Assembly (NCBI GenBank): GCA_017484235.1
Contig: JAFUTM010000309.1
Span: forward strand, 1 to 14,357
From: Selenomonadaceae bacterium
GTDB lineage: Bacteria; Bacillota; Negativicutes; Selenomonadales; Selenomonadaceae
DNA: 14,357 nt
Reading direction: 5' to 3'
Shown: positions 1 through 6,854 of the stretch, piece after piece
How the letters are laid out: every line of letters begins with the position of its first letter
How positions within the stretch are numbered: the stretch's first letter is position 1
The notes under the pieces: model-generated
The model's input: the letters and a program-made list of their open reading frames with translations, nothing else
The model's database searches: none
What the model was told of the DNA's origin: nothing
Made by a program: the position numbers and the translations under genes

Positions 1-168
1 ATTGATTATCTGTTGGAGAACGACCAAAACATCAGCGACACAGACGAGATTGTCGACTTCAATAATTTCATTTTAAACGGCAGGTACACCATTAACTCAA
101 AGTTTCCAACTGACAAGCAGCGGCGTATGTTAAATGGTATCGTCAATGTCATATTCGACGATAAATGA
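1..168 (+). CDS. C-terminal fragment of an unrecognised protein
   Basis: Frame 1 is open from the first base of the window to a TGA at 166-168, giving the last 55 residues of a protein whose start lies to the left. The fragment is acidic and hydrophilic, rich in Asp and Asn, and ends in NVIFDDK. It has no membrane segment or motif that I recognise. A strong intrinsic terminator follows six bases after the stop, which supports this as a real gene end. I cannot assign a function. Confidence 0.6.
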   Translation: MDYLLENDQNISDTDEIVDFNNFILNGRYTINSKFPTDKQRRMLNGIVNVIFDDK

Positions 169-173
169 AAAAT

Positions 174-213
174 CGCGGAGGCTGAATCATTTAAGACTGT
201 CTCTGCGTTTTTT
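174..213 (+). terminator. Rho-independent terminator after the left-edge gene
   Basis: An 11-bp stem pairs 174-184 (CGCGGAGGCTG) with 197-207 (CTGTCTCTGCG). It has two G-U pairs, one mismatch, a 12-base loop, and an uninterrupted run of six T at 208-213. The hairpin plus T tract lies between the stop of the first gene and the promoter of dxs, so it should separate the two transcription units. Confidence 0.85.
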
Positions 214-220
214 AATTCTG

Positions 221-249
221 TTGACTTTAAATCCTAAATATACTACAAT
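221..249 (+). promoter_or_regulatory. sigma70-type promoter of dxs
   Basis: TTGACT (221-226) and TACAAT (244-249) are separated by exactly 17 bases, close to the vegetative consensus. The site lies just after the terminator and 43 bases before the dxs start, so transcription would begin near 256. This is a pattern match only. Confidence 0.7.
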
Positions 250-291
250 TAAGGCAGCTAAATTTATTATATAAGGAGACTTAAAAGATTT

Positions 292-2186
292 ATGGAGCGG
301 CTGTTAGATAAAATTACATCACCAAAAATTGTTCACGATTTAAATTTGCAGGAACTCAGGATACTTGCAAGTGAGATTCGTGAGCTTATATTGTCGACAG
401 TCGCCAACAACGGCGGGCACCTTGCGCCGAGTCTCGGCACGGTTGAGCTGACTTTGGCATTATACAGCGTCTTTGATTTCGACAACGATAAATTAGTTTG
501 GGACGTTGGCCACCAGGCTTACACACATAAAATACTCACCGGACGCAAGGACACTTTCCATACGCTCAGAACGAAGGGCGGCCTCACCGGTTTTCCAAAG
601 CGCAGTGAGTCGAAGTATGATGCCTTTGGTGTCGGTCACTCAAGCACCTCAATTTCAGCGGCGTTGGGTATTTTAATTGCCTCAGAACTTGAGCATAAAA
701 ATAACCACGTCATTGCGGTTATCGGTGACGGAGCTTTAACGGGCGGCGAAGCCTTCGAAGCCTTGAACCACGCCGGCCAGCTCAAAAAAAATCTCATCGT
801 CATCTTAAATGACAACGAAATGTCCATTGATAAGAATGTCGGCGCACTTTCAGAGTATTTATCACAAATTAGGCTTGCTCCGCAATATCGTCGTGCTAAA
901 AAAGATTTTGAGGATTTCGTCCGCAAGATTCCAATTGCAAATATCGGCGATAAAATTTTGAGCACTGCAAACAGTATCCGATACGGTTTAAAGTCAGCAA
1001 TTGTGCCAAGTGCGATTTTTGAGTCGCTCGGCTTTACTTATCTTGGTCCGGTTGACGGTCACGACATTAAAGCTATGCAGGATATTTTAATCGGCGTCAA
1101 AGATTTTGAAGTGCCTGTTCTGATTCACGTACACACTACTAAGGGCAAGGGCTACAAGCCGGCTGAAGATTCGCCCGAAAGTTTCACGGTGTCGGCAAGT
1201 TTGATAAGTTCACCGGCGAAATTATAAAAAAGTCTGCGCCGCCGAGTTATACTTCTGTTTTCAGCCGCGCAATCATTGACTGTGCTAAATCTAATAATAA
1301 AATCGTTGCGGTTACAGCGGCAATGCCGTCCGGCACGGGCTTAAAACTGTTTAGTGAAATATTTCCTCAACGATTCTTTGATGTTGGCATTGCTGAGGAA
1401 CACGCAATTACTCTTTCGGCAGGTATGGCGGCTGGCGGTCTTCACCCAGTTGTTGCAATCTATTCGACTTTTGCTCAACGCGCTTATGACCAGATTCTGC
1501 ACGATGTCTGCCTCCAAAATTTGCCGCTGACGTTGTGCCTGGATCGCGCCGGTCTCGTCGGTGAGGACGGTGCTACTCATCACGGCGTTTTTGATTTATC
1601 TTATCTTCGCAATATACCGAATATGAATATACTTGCGCCTAAAGACGAGAATGAGCTTCGGCAGATGTTCTTTGCGGCGGTCAATAAGGATTTTCCGGTT
1701 GCGATACGTTATCCACGCGGCAGTGGTCTTGGCGTTAAGATTATTGATAATCCACAGCCGCTGCCTTGGGGCAAAGCTGAAGTTATTTCTAAAGTCAGCG
1801 GTGAGGCGGACGTTTCAATATTTGCTGTCGGCACTATGGTCGAAGTGGCAAAGGAAGCAGCCGACCTTTTAAAAGTTTCCAGGATTTATGCTAACGTCGT
1901 TAATTGCAGGTTCATTAAGCCGCTTGATAAAAATATTATCTCCGAGTTGGCAAAGTCGTCTAAATTGGTTGTTACCTGTGAGGAAAATGTTCTGGCGGGC
2001 GGATTCGGCTCGGCAGTGACAGAACTTTTGGCGGATAGTAATATAGTTAAACCAATTATGCGTTTTGGTATAGGCGATAATTTTGTTGAGCACGGTCCAC
2101 GCGCAGAGCTTTTAACTTTGTGTGGCCTGACCGCTGAAAATATGGTTGATAAAATCCGCAATTGGATATTCAATATTCATAATTAA
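292..2186 (+). pseudogene. dxs: 1-deoxy-D-xylulose-5-phosphate synthase, split by a frameshift
   Basis: DXS condenses pyruvate and glyceraldehyde 3-phosphate, using thiamine diphosphate, in the first step of the cytoplasmic MEP isoprenoid pathway. Residues 1-298 read in frame from ATG 292 (AAGGAG at 273-278). They include His43 in GGHLAPSLG, DVGHQAYTHK (71-80), the GDG motif (145-147) and NDN (173-175). After the TTC at 1183-1185 the frame is lost and a stop follows at 1225-1227. Restoring one C there gives FHGVGKFDKFTGEI and joins perfectly to the second frame. That frame holds the catalytic Glu (FDVGIAEEHA, about residue 369), DRAGLVGEDGATHHG and RYPRG. The repaired protein is 631 residues, normal for DXS. 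No other lesion is present, so this is either a recent mutation or a sequencing error in a CC pair. The enzyme is usually essential where MEP is the only isoprenoid route. Confidence 0.93.
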
Positions 2187-2192
2187 AATAAT

Positions 2193-2220
2193 TCAACATT
2201 CCTCATTTCTCATTCCTAAT
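2193..2220. repeat. Heptamer repeat tract (4 units) between dxs and msrAB
   Basis: Four consecutive 7-base units, TCAACAT, TCCTCAT, TTCTCAT and TCCTAAT, fill most of the gap between the dxs stop and the msrAB ribosome binding site. The same units recur at 9493-9527 and, inverted, at 5362-5439. See the findings for the family. Confidence 0.7.
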
Positions 2221-2238
2221 TAACAAAGGGTGGTTGAT

Positions 2239-3366
2239 GTGAAAAAGATTGTTATGGCGATAATGACGACGATTATTGGACTGTGTACTACTTCCGGCTG
2301 TACTCCGTCCACAGAATCAGAAGTTAATTTGGATAAAAACACTATGCCTAAAGAAATCATACAAAAAAATCAACCTGCCGACGGTCAGGCTGAAATTTAT
2401 CTTGCAGGCGGCTGCTTCTGGGGCACTGAGGCTTTGCTTCGTTTGATAAATGGCGTTGAGTTTGTCGAGAGCGGCTATGCAAACGGTCTGACCAGCAACC
2501 CAACTTATCGCGAAGTTTGTTCCGGCAGCGGTCACGCTGAGACAGTCCACGTTATTTATAATTCAAACGTCGTCAGCCTCAGCAAAATCCTTGATGTTTA
2601 TTTCACTTCGATAAATCCGATCAGCAAGAATCGTCAAGGCAACGACAAAGGCATACAGTATCGCACGGGCATTTATTATTCAAATGCGCAGGACGCTGAC
2701 ATCATCAATAAATCACTTGAAAATCTGCAGAAACATTACGATAAGCCGCTGGCGATTGAGACTGGTGAAATTTTAAATTTTTATCGTGCTGAAGAAGAAC
2801 ACCAGGAATATTTAATTAAAAATCCAAACGGTTATTGTCACGTGCCGTATTACGTTTTTGACGAAGCCAATAAAACTCATTTGTCCGACAATTCAACTGA
2901 ACATCATCGCGATACGGTTTACAACAAGCCTTCGGACGAGTATTTGAGGAAAAATCTGACCGCAATGCAGTACGCCGTTACGCAGGACGCTGAGACGGAG
3001 CCGCCGTTTAAAAATGCTTATAACAAAGAATTTCGCGAGGGCATTTATTGTGATATTACCACTGGGCAGCCACTCTTTATATCAACGGCAAAATTTGAAT
3101 CGAGCTGCGGCTGGCCGGCGTTCAGTCGACCGATTGATGAGGCGTTACTTGATGAAATTGAAGACCGCTCTCACGGTATGGTTCGTACTGAAGTTCGCGT
3201 TAAAGCCAGCGGCGCACATCTTGGACACGTCTTTAATGACGGTCCTAAGGATAAAGGCGGTCTTCGTTATTGCATCAACAGTGCCTCTCTGCGTTTCATA
3301 CCGCGTGAGGATATGCAGGCCGAAGGTTATGGCGATTATATATATCTTTTTGATGAGGTGAAATGA
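2239..3366 (+). CDS. msrAB: Lipoprotein MsrA-MsrB fusion, peptide methionine sulfoxide reductase
   Basis: The protein reduces both the S (MsrA) and R (MsrB) epimers of methionine sulfoxide in proteins. I place the start at GTG 2239, five bases after AAAGGGTGG, rather than the upstream in-frame GTG at 2230. This gives a 375-residue protein that begins with a Lys-Lys hydrophobic signal peptide ending in a lipobox-like TSGC (Cys21), so it should be anchored outside the cytoplasm. MsrA spans about residues 50-205, with catalytic Cys59 in GGCFWG. MsrB spans about 230-365, with CGWP and the catalytic Cys345 in RYCINSASLRF. The usual zinc-binding CxxC pairs of many MsrB proteins are absent. It is followed one base later by a thioredoxin-like lipoprotein gene, the likely electron donor. 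The only odd point is the weak Thr at lipobox position -3. Confidence 0.93.
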   Translation: MKKIVMAIMTTIIGLCTTSGCTPSTESEVNLDKNTMPKEIIQKNQPADGQAEIYLAGGCFWGTEALLRLINGVEFVESGYANGLTSNPTYREVCSGSGHAETVHVIYNSNVVSLSKILDVYFTSINPISKNRQGNDKGIQYRTGIYYSNAQDADIINKSLENLQKHYDKPLAIETGEILNFYRAEEEHQEYLIKNPNGYCHVPYYVFDEANKTHLSDNSTEHHRDTVYNKPSDEYLRKNLTAMQYAVTQDAETEPPFKNAYNKEFREGIYCDITTGQPLFISTAKFESSCGWPAFSRPIDEALLDEIEDRSHGMVRTEVRVKASGAHLGHVFNDGPKDKGGLRYCINSASLRFIPREDMQAEGYGDYIYLFDEVK

Positions 3367-3367
3367 A

Positions 3368-3937
3368 GTGAATAAAGTTTTGATTTTAACTGCGGCGTTA
3401 GCGTTATCAGCTTCAATGATAATGACCGGCTGCGACGACTCAGATAATACATCGGAATATAACGAAAATGTACCCAATCCTGCTGCAATGGAAGTACAAG
3501 TCAGCGGCAAGTTTCCGACATTTAGTGCAAAGGATTTGAACGGCAACCAGATAACAAATGATATTTTTACGAAGAAGAAATTAACTGTTGTGAATATTTG
3601 GGGCACTTTCTGTCCGCCGTGTATTGGCGAGATGCCGGAGCTTGGCAAATGGGCAAAAGATATGCCGAATGATGTGCAGCTCATTGGTATAGTCTGCGAT
3701 GTGCGTGGCGATAACGATACTCAAACAATTAACGCTGCTAAAGAGATTCTTGGCGACGCCCGTGCAGATTTTATAAATATCGTGCCGAACTCTGAGATTG
3801 CACAATACCTTTCAAACGTTGAGGCAGTTCCGACAACGATATTTGTCAACTCTAAAGGCGAGGTTGTCGGCGATCCAATTATTGGTGCCGACGTAGATGG
3901 ATACAAACAATTCGTGAAGGACTATCTCAATGAATGA
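3368..3937 (+). CDS. TlpA/ResA-like thioredoxin lipoprotein
   Basis: This is an extracytoplasmic thiol-disulfide reductase of the TlpA/ResA (AhpC/TSA-Redoxin) type. It starts at GTG 3368, seven bases after GAGGTG (which lies in the end of msrAB). It has a hydrophobic leader with Cys22 in MTGC, a likely lipidation site, followed by a polar linker of about 25 residues. The thioredoxin fold begins near residue 46. The active site is CPPC (82-85) after NIWGTF, and the cis-Pro is in AVPTTIF. Length is 189 residues, typical of the family. The neighbours suggest that it passes electrons to MsrAB and is itself re-reduced by the membrane proteins encoded downstream. Substrate specificity cannot be read from the sequence. 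The last eight bases overlap the start of the next small gene. Confidence 0.9.
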   Translation: MNKVLILTAALALSASMIMTGCDDSDNTSEYNENVPNPAAMEVQVSGKFPTFSAKDLNGNQITNDIFTKKKLTVVNIWGTFCPPCIGEMPELGKWAKDMPNDVQLIGIVCDVRGDNDTQTINAAKEILGDARADFINIVPNSEIAQYLSNVEAVPTTIFVNSKGEVVGDPIIGADVDGYKQFVKDYLNE

Positions 3938-4076
3938 ATACTGGCGGCGCAGATGTCAGGTTGCAACGTTTATTGTGGCAGCTGGGTTTATCGTGTACGG
4001 CGTAAGCCGCGACGAGATAACTCTTATCTTTAATAAGGCGATACGAATTTGTATGGAATGTATTGGATTAGGTTAG
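3930..4076 (+). CDS. CD1871A-like CxxC membrane micro-protein (48 aa)
   Basis: An ATG at 3930, ten bases after GAAGGA (3915-3920), overlaps the tlpA-like stop by eight bases and opens a 48-codon frame to the TAG at 4074-4076. The product starts with a basic stretch (MNEYWRRRC), has one hydrophobic segment (about residues 10-24), then an amphipathic part, and ends in RICMECIGLG with a CxxC. The C-terminal pattern resembles the short proteins annotated as CD1871A family CXXC motif-containing protein, recalled from memory. The overlap and good ribosome binding site argue for real, coupled translation. A role as a membrane-embedded thiol carrier between the iron-sulfur protein and TlpA is inference only. 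Confidence 0.8.
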   Translation: MNEYWRRRCQVATFIVAAGFIVYGVSRDEITLIFNKAIRICMECIGLG

Positions 4077-4086
4077 GAGCAATGAT

Positions 4087-4548
4087 ATGAATAAGGTTAA
4101 AATAATTTTATCTTCTTTGACCATAATGATGATGTTTCTGATTATGACGGAAGTTAAGGCGGATATTGCGTTTTCTCCTTCTGGTAGTAGAAGATATATG
4201 GAGCATGTTGTATCTGCGAGGTTGGGTGGCGACAATCATCTAATAATAACTTTTGACATAAAAAAAGGTTATGGTTATGAGTATCTCATTAAATCATATG
4301 ATGGCACTGTTGAAGTTAGATCTGATGGAGTTAGCGAAGATGGTATCGTTGAAGAGACCATTCAGCATAAGGCTTTGAGAAATGGCGAAACAGAATGGTT
4401 TGTTGTGCAGGTTGTAAAGATACAGCGTTGGATTGAAACACGCTATGGAAGGAAGCAGGTTACTGATAGTCATCAATCATATTCTGTATGTGAAGTAGCA
4501 GTAACTCAGGTTGACGATGAACGTCAAGTTAAGGTGTCATACGATTAA
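4087..4548 (+). CDS. Secreted protein of unknown function
   Basis: This 153-residue protein starts at ATG 4087, seven bases after AGGAG (4075-4079), which overlaps the stop of the micro-protein gene. The N-terminus is a classical signal peptide: MNKVK, then a hydrophobic core, then the cleavage-like site EVKA before Asp26. The mature part is about 128 residues, polar and predicted to be mostly beta strand, with alternating charged and hydrophobic residues. It has one Cys near the C-terminus (YSVCEVAV) and no recognised domain. It ends three bases before the iron-sulfur membrane gene, so it is most likely cotranscribed with the redox genes. I do not recognise a family. Its codons look more AT-rich, and the protein less conserved in feel, than its neighbours. 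Confidence 0.75.
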   Translation: MNKVKIILSSLTIMMMFLIMTEVKADIAFSPSGSRRYMEHVVSARLGGDNHLIITFDIKKGYGYEYLIKSYDGTVEVRSDGVSEDGIVEETIQHKALRNGETEWFVVQVVKIQRWIETRYGRKQVTDSHQSYSVCEVAVTQVDDERQVKVSYD

Positions 4549-4551
4549 TTA

Positions 4552-5373
4552 ATGTTTAAATCATTAAATCGTAAAATTATTCAAATATCAGCCGCCATTG
4601 CCACGAACTCACAAGTTTTAAATCTGCTATCCGGCAAATTATACAAAGGTCAGTTAAAAAATTTTTGCTCGCCAGGATTGCATTGTTATTCGTGTCCGGC
4701 AGCAGCTTTTTCTTGTCCAATTGGTGCGCTGCAGACGATAGGCGGCTCATTGTATTTTAAATTCAGTTTTTATGTGACAGGCTTTTTATTATTAATTGGA
4801 TTGCTAATTGGTCGGGCAGTCTGCGGCTTCTTGTGCCCGTTCGGATTGTTTCAAGAGTTGGTGTACAAAGTGCCGCTGCCAAAAATTAATCTGTGGCGTC
4901 CACTAATATATGTTAAGTACGTAATATTATTAGTATTCGTATTATTAATGCCAGTTTTGATAACCGACTATGCTGGTACAGGCGCACCTGCGTTTTGCGA
5001 GTATATCTGTCCGGCTGGCACGTTAGAGGCAGCAATACCGATGCTAATTACTCATTCAGAGTTTCGCAGTGCCGCCGGCTCATTGTTTGTGTTAAAGATG
5101 TTTATACTGGCAATTACTGTTGGCGGCTGTACAGTTATATATCGTTTCTTCTGCAAAGTGCTCTGTCCATTAGGCGCGATTTATGGTTTACTAAATAAAA
5201 TCAGCCTTTATCGCATTAAGATTGATAATGAACTTTGTATCAATTGTGGTCAGTGCTATAAATCCTGTCCAATGTCGGTCAATCCAGTTAAGAATCCTGA
5301 TTCGGCTGAGTGTATACGCTGTGGCATTTGCATCTCGACCTGCCCGAAAAAAGCGATAAATAATGAGGAATGA
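4552..5373 (+). CDS. NapH/YccM-like membrane iron-sulfur protein
   Basis: This 273-residue polytopic membrane protein is of the type that passes electrons between cytoplasmic carriers and extracytoplasmic acceptors. Hydrophobic segments lie near residues 72-90, 117-138 and 178-199, with others possible. The early Cys cluster is C39, C45, C48 and C55P. Three CxxxCP motifs follow at 91-96, 149-154 and 201-206. The C-terminus carries two ferredoxin-type motifs, CxxCxxCxxxCP, at 229-240 and 254-265, consistent with two [4Fe-4S] clusters. The start three bases after the previous stop has no strong ribosome binding site of its own, which suggests translational coupling. Its place after msrAB, tlpA and the CxxC micro-protein makes it the best candidate for the electron source of the extracytoplasmic thiol relay, possibly in place of CcdA. 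That role is inferred. The last codons (NNEE) lie in a repeat. Confidence 0.87.
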   Translation: MFKSLNRKIIQISAAIATNSQVLNLLSGKLYKGQLKNFCSPGLHCYSCPAAAFSCPIGALQTIGGSLYFKFSFYVTGFLLLIGLLIGRAVCGFLCPFGLFQELVYKVPLPKINLWRPLIYVKYVILLVFVLLMPVLITDYAGTGAPAFCEYICPAGTLEAAIPMLITHSEFRSAAGSLFVLKMFILAITVGGCTVIYRFFCKVLCPLGAIYGLLNKISLYRIKIDNELCINCGQCYKSCPMSVNPVKNPDSAECIRCGICISTCPKKAINNEE

Positions 5374-5439
5374 TGAATGAGAAATGAGGAATTGGAGAGA
5401 CGATTTTTATTCCTCATTCCTCATTCTCAATTCATCATT
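5362..5439. repeat. 31-bp imperfect inverted repeat built of heptamers
   Basis: The left arm 5362-5392 and right arm 5409-5439 are reverse complements at 26 of 31 positions, with a perfect 10-bp core (AATGAGGAAT with ATTCCTCATT) around a 16-base loop. Each arm is a run of 7-base units: AATGAGG, AATGATG, AATGAGA, AATGAGG on the left, and TCCTCAT, TCCTCAT, TCTCAAT, TCATCAT on the right. The left arm begins inside the 3' end of the iron-sulfur gene and includes its stop codon. No T run follows the right arm, so it is not a standard intrinsic terminator, though it could fold in RNA. Confidence 0.8.
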
Positions 5440-5456
5440 AGTTTGGTGGTGGTAGT

Positions 5457-5924
5457 TTGGAAGAATATTTAACGTTGATATTAGTTTTGGTTTTAAGTAT
5501 AATAGGGCATAATATGACCGTTGTCTACGCCGCAATCATTGTGCTAGTCCTAAAATTCATAAGTCAAATATCCGGTCAAGTTCAAATTCTCGAATATATG
5601 GGCACACACGGATTAAACTTGGGCGTCATAGTCTTAACTGCAGCGGTGTTAGTGCCGATTGCCGACGGAACGGTTACAATCTCAACTATGATAAATTCAT
5701 TTAAGACACCGATTGGAATAGTCGCCGTCACTGCCGGATTGCTGGCGGCAATATCAGGCGGAGCCGGCGTGCCGCTTATGCAAAGTAATCCTAATGTAGT
5801 GCCAGCTTTGCTCGTCGGAACAATGGCAGGTGTTTTCTTCTTTAAAGGGCTGGCAGTTGGACCTCTAATCGCAGCGGGCGTTGTTTATTTCGTGATGTCG
5901 ATTCTTTCACATTTCACTGGCTGA
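5457..5924 (+). CDS. DUF441 (YeaL-type) membrane protein
   Basis: This 155-residue inner-membrane protein is of the DUF441 family, widespread and of unknown function. It starts at a TTG (5457) after a GGTGGTGGTAG purine-rich stretch. No ATG or GTG in this frame would give a full-length product, and MEEYLTLIL fits the family N-terminus. Four or so hydrophobic segments fill the protein. Family-like features visible are IGHNMTVVYAA near the N-terminus, LTAAVLVPIADGTV in the middle, GAGVPLMQSNPNVVPALLVG, and the terminal FFKGLAVGPLIAAG. The gene stands alone between the inverted repeat and convergent hemC. Its last 11 bases overlap the hemC 3' end. Confidence 0.87.
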   Translation: MEEYLTLILVLVLSIIGHNMTVVYAAIIVLVLKFISQISGQVQILEYMGTHGLNLGVIVLTAAVLVPIADGTVTISTMINSFKTPIGIVAVTAGLLAAISGGAGVPLMQSNPNVVPALLVGTMAGVFFFKGLAVGPLIAAGVVYFVMSILSHFTG

Positions 5925-6837
5925 GGACAGTTGTTAATATTTCACGTCCACCAGCATTGAGAAGCCTGTTCGCCAGCTCAATGCCCAATTGTTCAGCAGA
6001 ATCAGTTGTGCCGGTAATTTTATCACGGACAATATTTTTGCCGTCAATCGAAGCAATAATCGCCTCGACAGTGACTTTGCTGCCGAAGACAACAGCATAA
6101 ACACCAACGGGCACTTGACAGCCGCCTTCCACTACTTTTAAAAATGCACGTTCAGCACTTACCGCTGCACGAGTCTCAACGTCGTCGAGAAATTTTAGTA
6201 TATTACAAATCTCATCGTTACTTTTGAGCACTTCAATTGCCAGTGCTCCTTGACCGACCGCTGGAAGCATTAAAGAAGGCGGCATAATTTCCGTAATCCT
6301 ATCATTATAACCAAGTCGCTTCAAGCCGGCAGCAGCTAAAATGATTGCATCGAACTCACCGGAATCTAACTTTTTAATTCGTGTATCAACATTTCCGCGC
6401 AAGTCGACAATCGTTAAATCAGGTCGAATATTTAATAACTGGGCACGCCGACGGAGACTGGACGTGCCAATTTTTGCGTTTGGCGGCAGTTCATTAAAAG
6501 AGTTATACTTATTACTGACGAAGGCGTCAAATGGCTCATACCTTTTAGTGATTGCAGCAAGACTAAAATCATCTGCTAACTCAACCGGCACATCTTTTAA
6601 ACTGTGAACGGCAAGATCTATATTTTTATTGAGCATCTGAACTTCAAGTTCTTTGGTAAATAATCCTTTGCCGCCAATCTTGGACAGCGGCGCATCTAAA
6701 ATTTTGTCGCCTTTAGTCGTGACATTGACTAACTCCACCTTAATTGATGGATATTGCTTCCTTAACTGGTCAGCAATAAAATTTGCCTGCCACATCGCAA
6801 GTTTACTGCTGCGCGTTCCAATTCTAATTTTATCCAT
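5914..6837 (-). CDS. hemC: Porphobilinogen deaminase (hydroxymethylbilane synthase)
   Basis: HemC polymerises four porphobilinogen molecules into hydroxymethylbilane in the cytoplasm, feeding heme, siroheme and cobalamin synthesis. The 307-residue protein has the family N-terminus (IRIGTRSSKLAMWQ), VHSLKDVP, the basic GTSSLRRRAQL, DLRGNVDTR and LAAAGLKRLG. Cys240 in VEGGCQVPVG would carry the dipyrromethane cofactor. The start is ATG 6837, ten bases after AAGGAG. The gene lies 17 bases downstream of the MBOAT stop on the same strand, so it is probably cotranscribed with it, and no other hem gene is nearby. This placement away from hemA, hemB and hemD is unusual. The 3' end overlaps the convergent DUF441 gene. 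Confidence 0.96.
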   Translation of the reverse strand: MDKIRIGTRSSKLAMWQANFIADQLRKQYPSIKVELVNVTTKGDKILDAPLSKIGGKGLFTKELEVQMLNKNIDLAVHSLKDVPVELADDFSLAAITKRYEPFDAFVSNKYNSFNELPPNAKIGTSSLRRRAQLLNIRPDLTIVDLRGNVDTRIKKLDSGEFDAIILAAAGLKRLGYNDRITEIMPPSLMLPAVGQGALAIEVLKSNDEICNILKFLDDVETRAAVSAERAFLKVVEGGCQVPVGVYAVVFGSKVTVEAIIASIDGKNIVRDKITGTTDSAEQLGIELANRLLNAGGREILTTVLSQ

Positions 6838-6854
6838 ATTTGTATTACTCCTTG

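Noticed and set aside
1180..1190. Programmed -1 frameshift in dxs
   Set aside because: There is no X-XXY-YYZ slippery heptamer and no clear downstream stem, and DXS is not known to use frameshifting.
1323..2186. A separate plus-strand gene starting at ATG 1323
   Set aside because: It is the C-terminal half of DXS. The same frame reads dxs sequence upstream of the ATG as far as the frameshift, and the ATG has no ribosome binding site.
2230..2238. GTG 2230 as the msrAB start
   Set aside because: It overlaps the ribosome binding site itself; GTG 2239 has correct spacing and begins a standard Met-Lys-Lys signal peptide.
3145..3684. 179-codon minus-strand open frame
   Set aside because: It lies antisense to msrAB and the tlpA-like gene, both of which have clear family motifs, and its translation resembles nothing.
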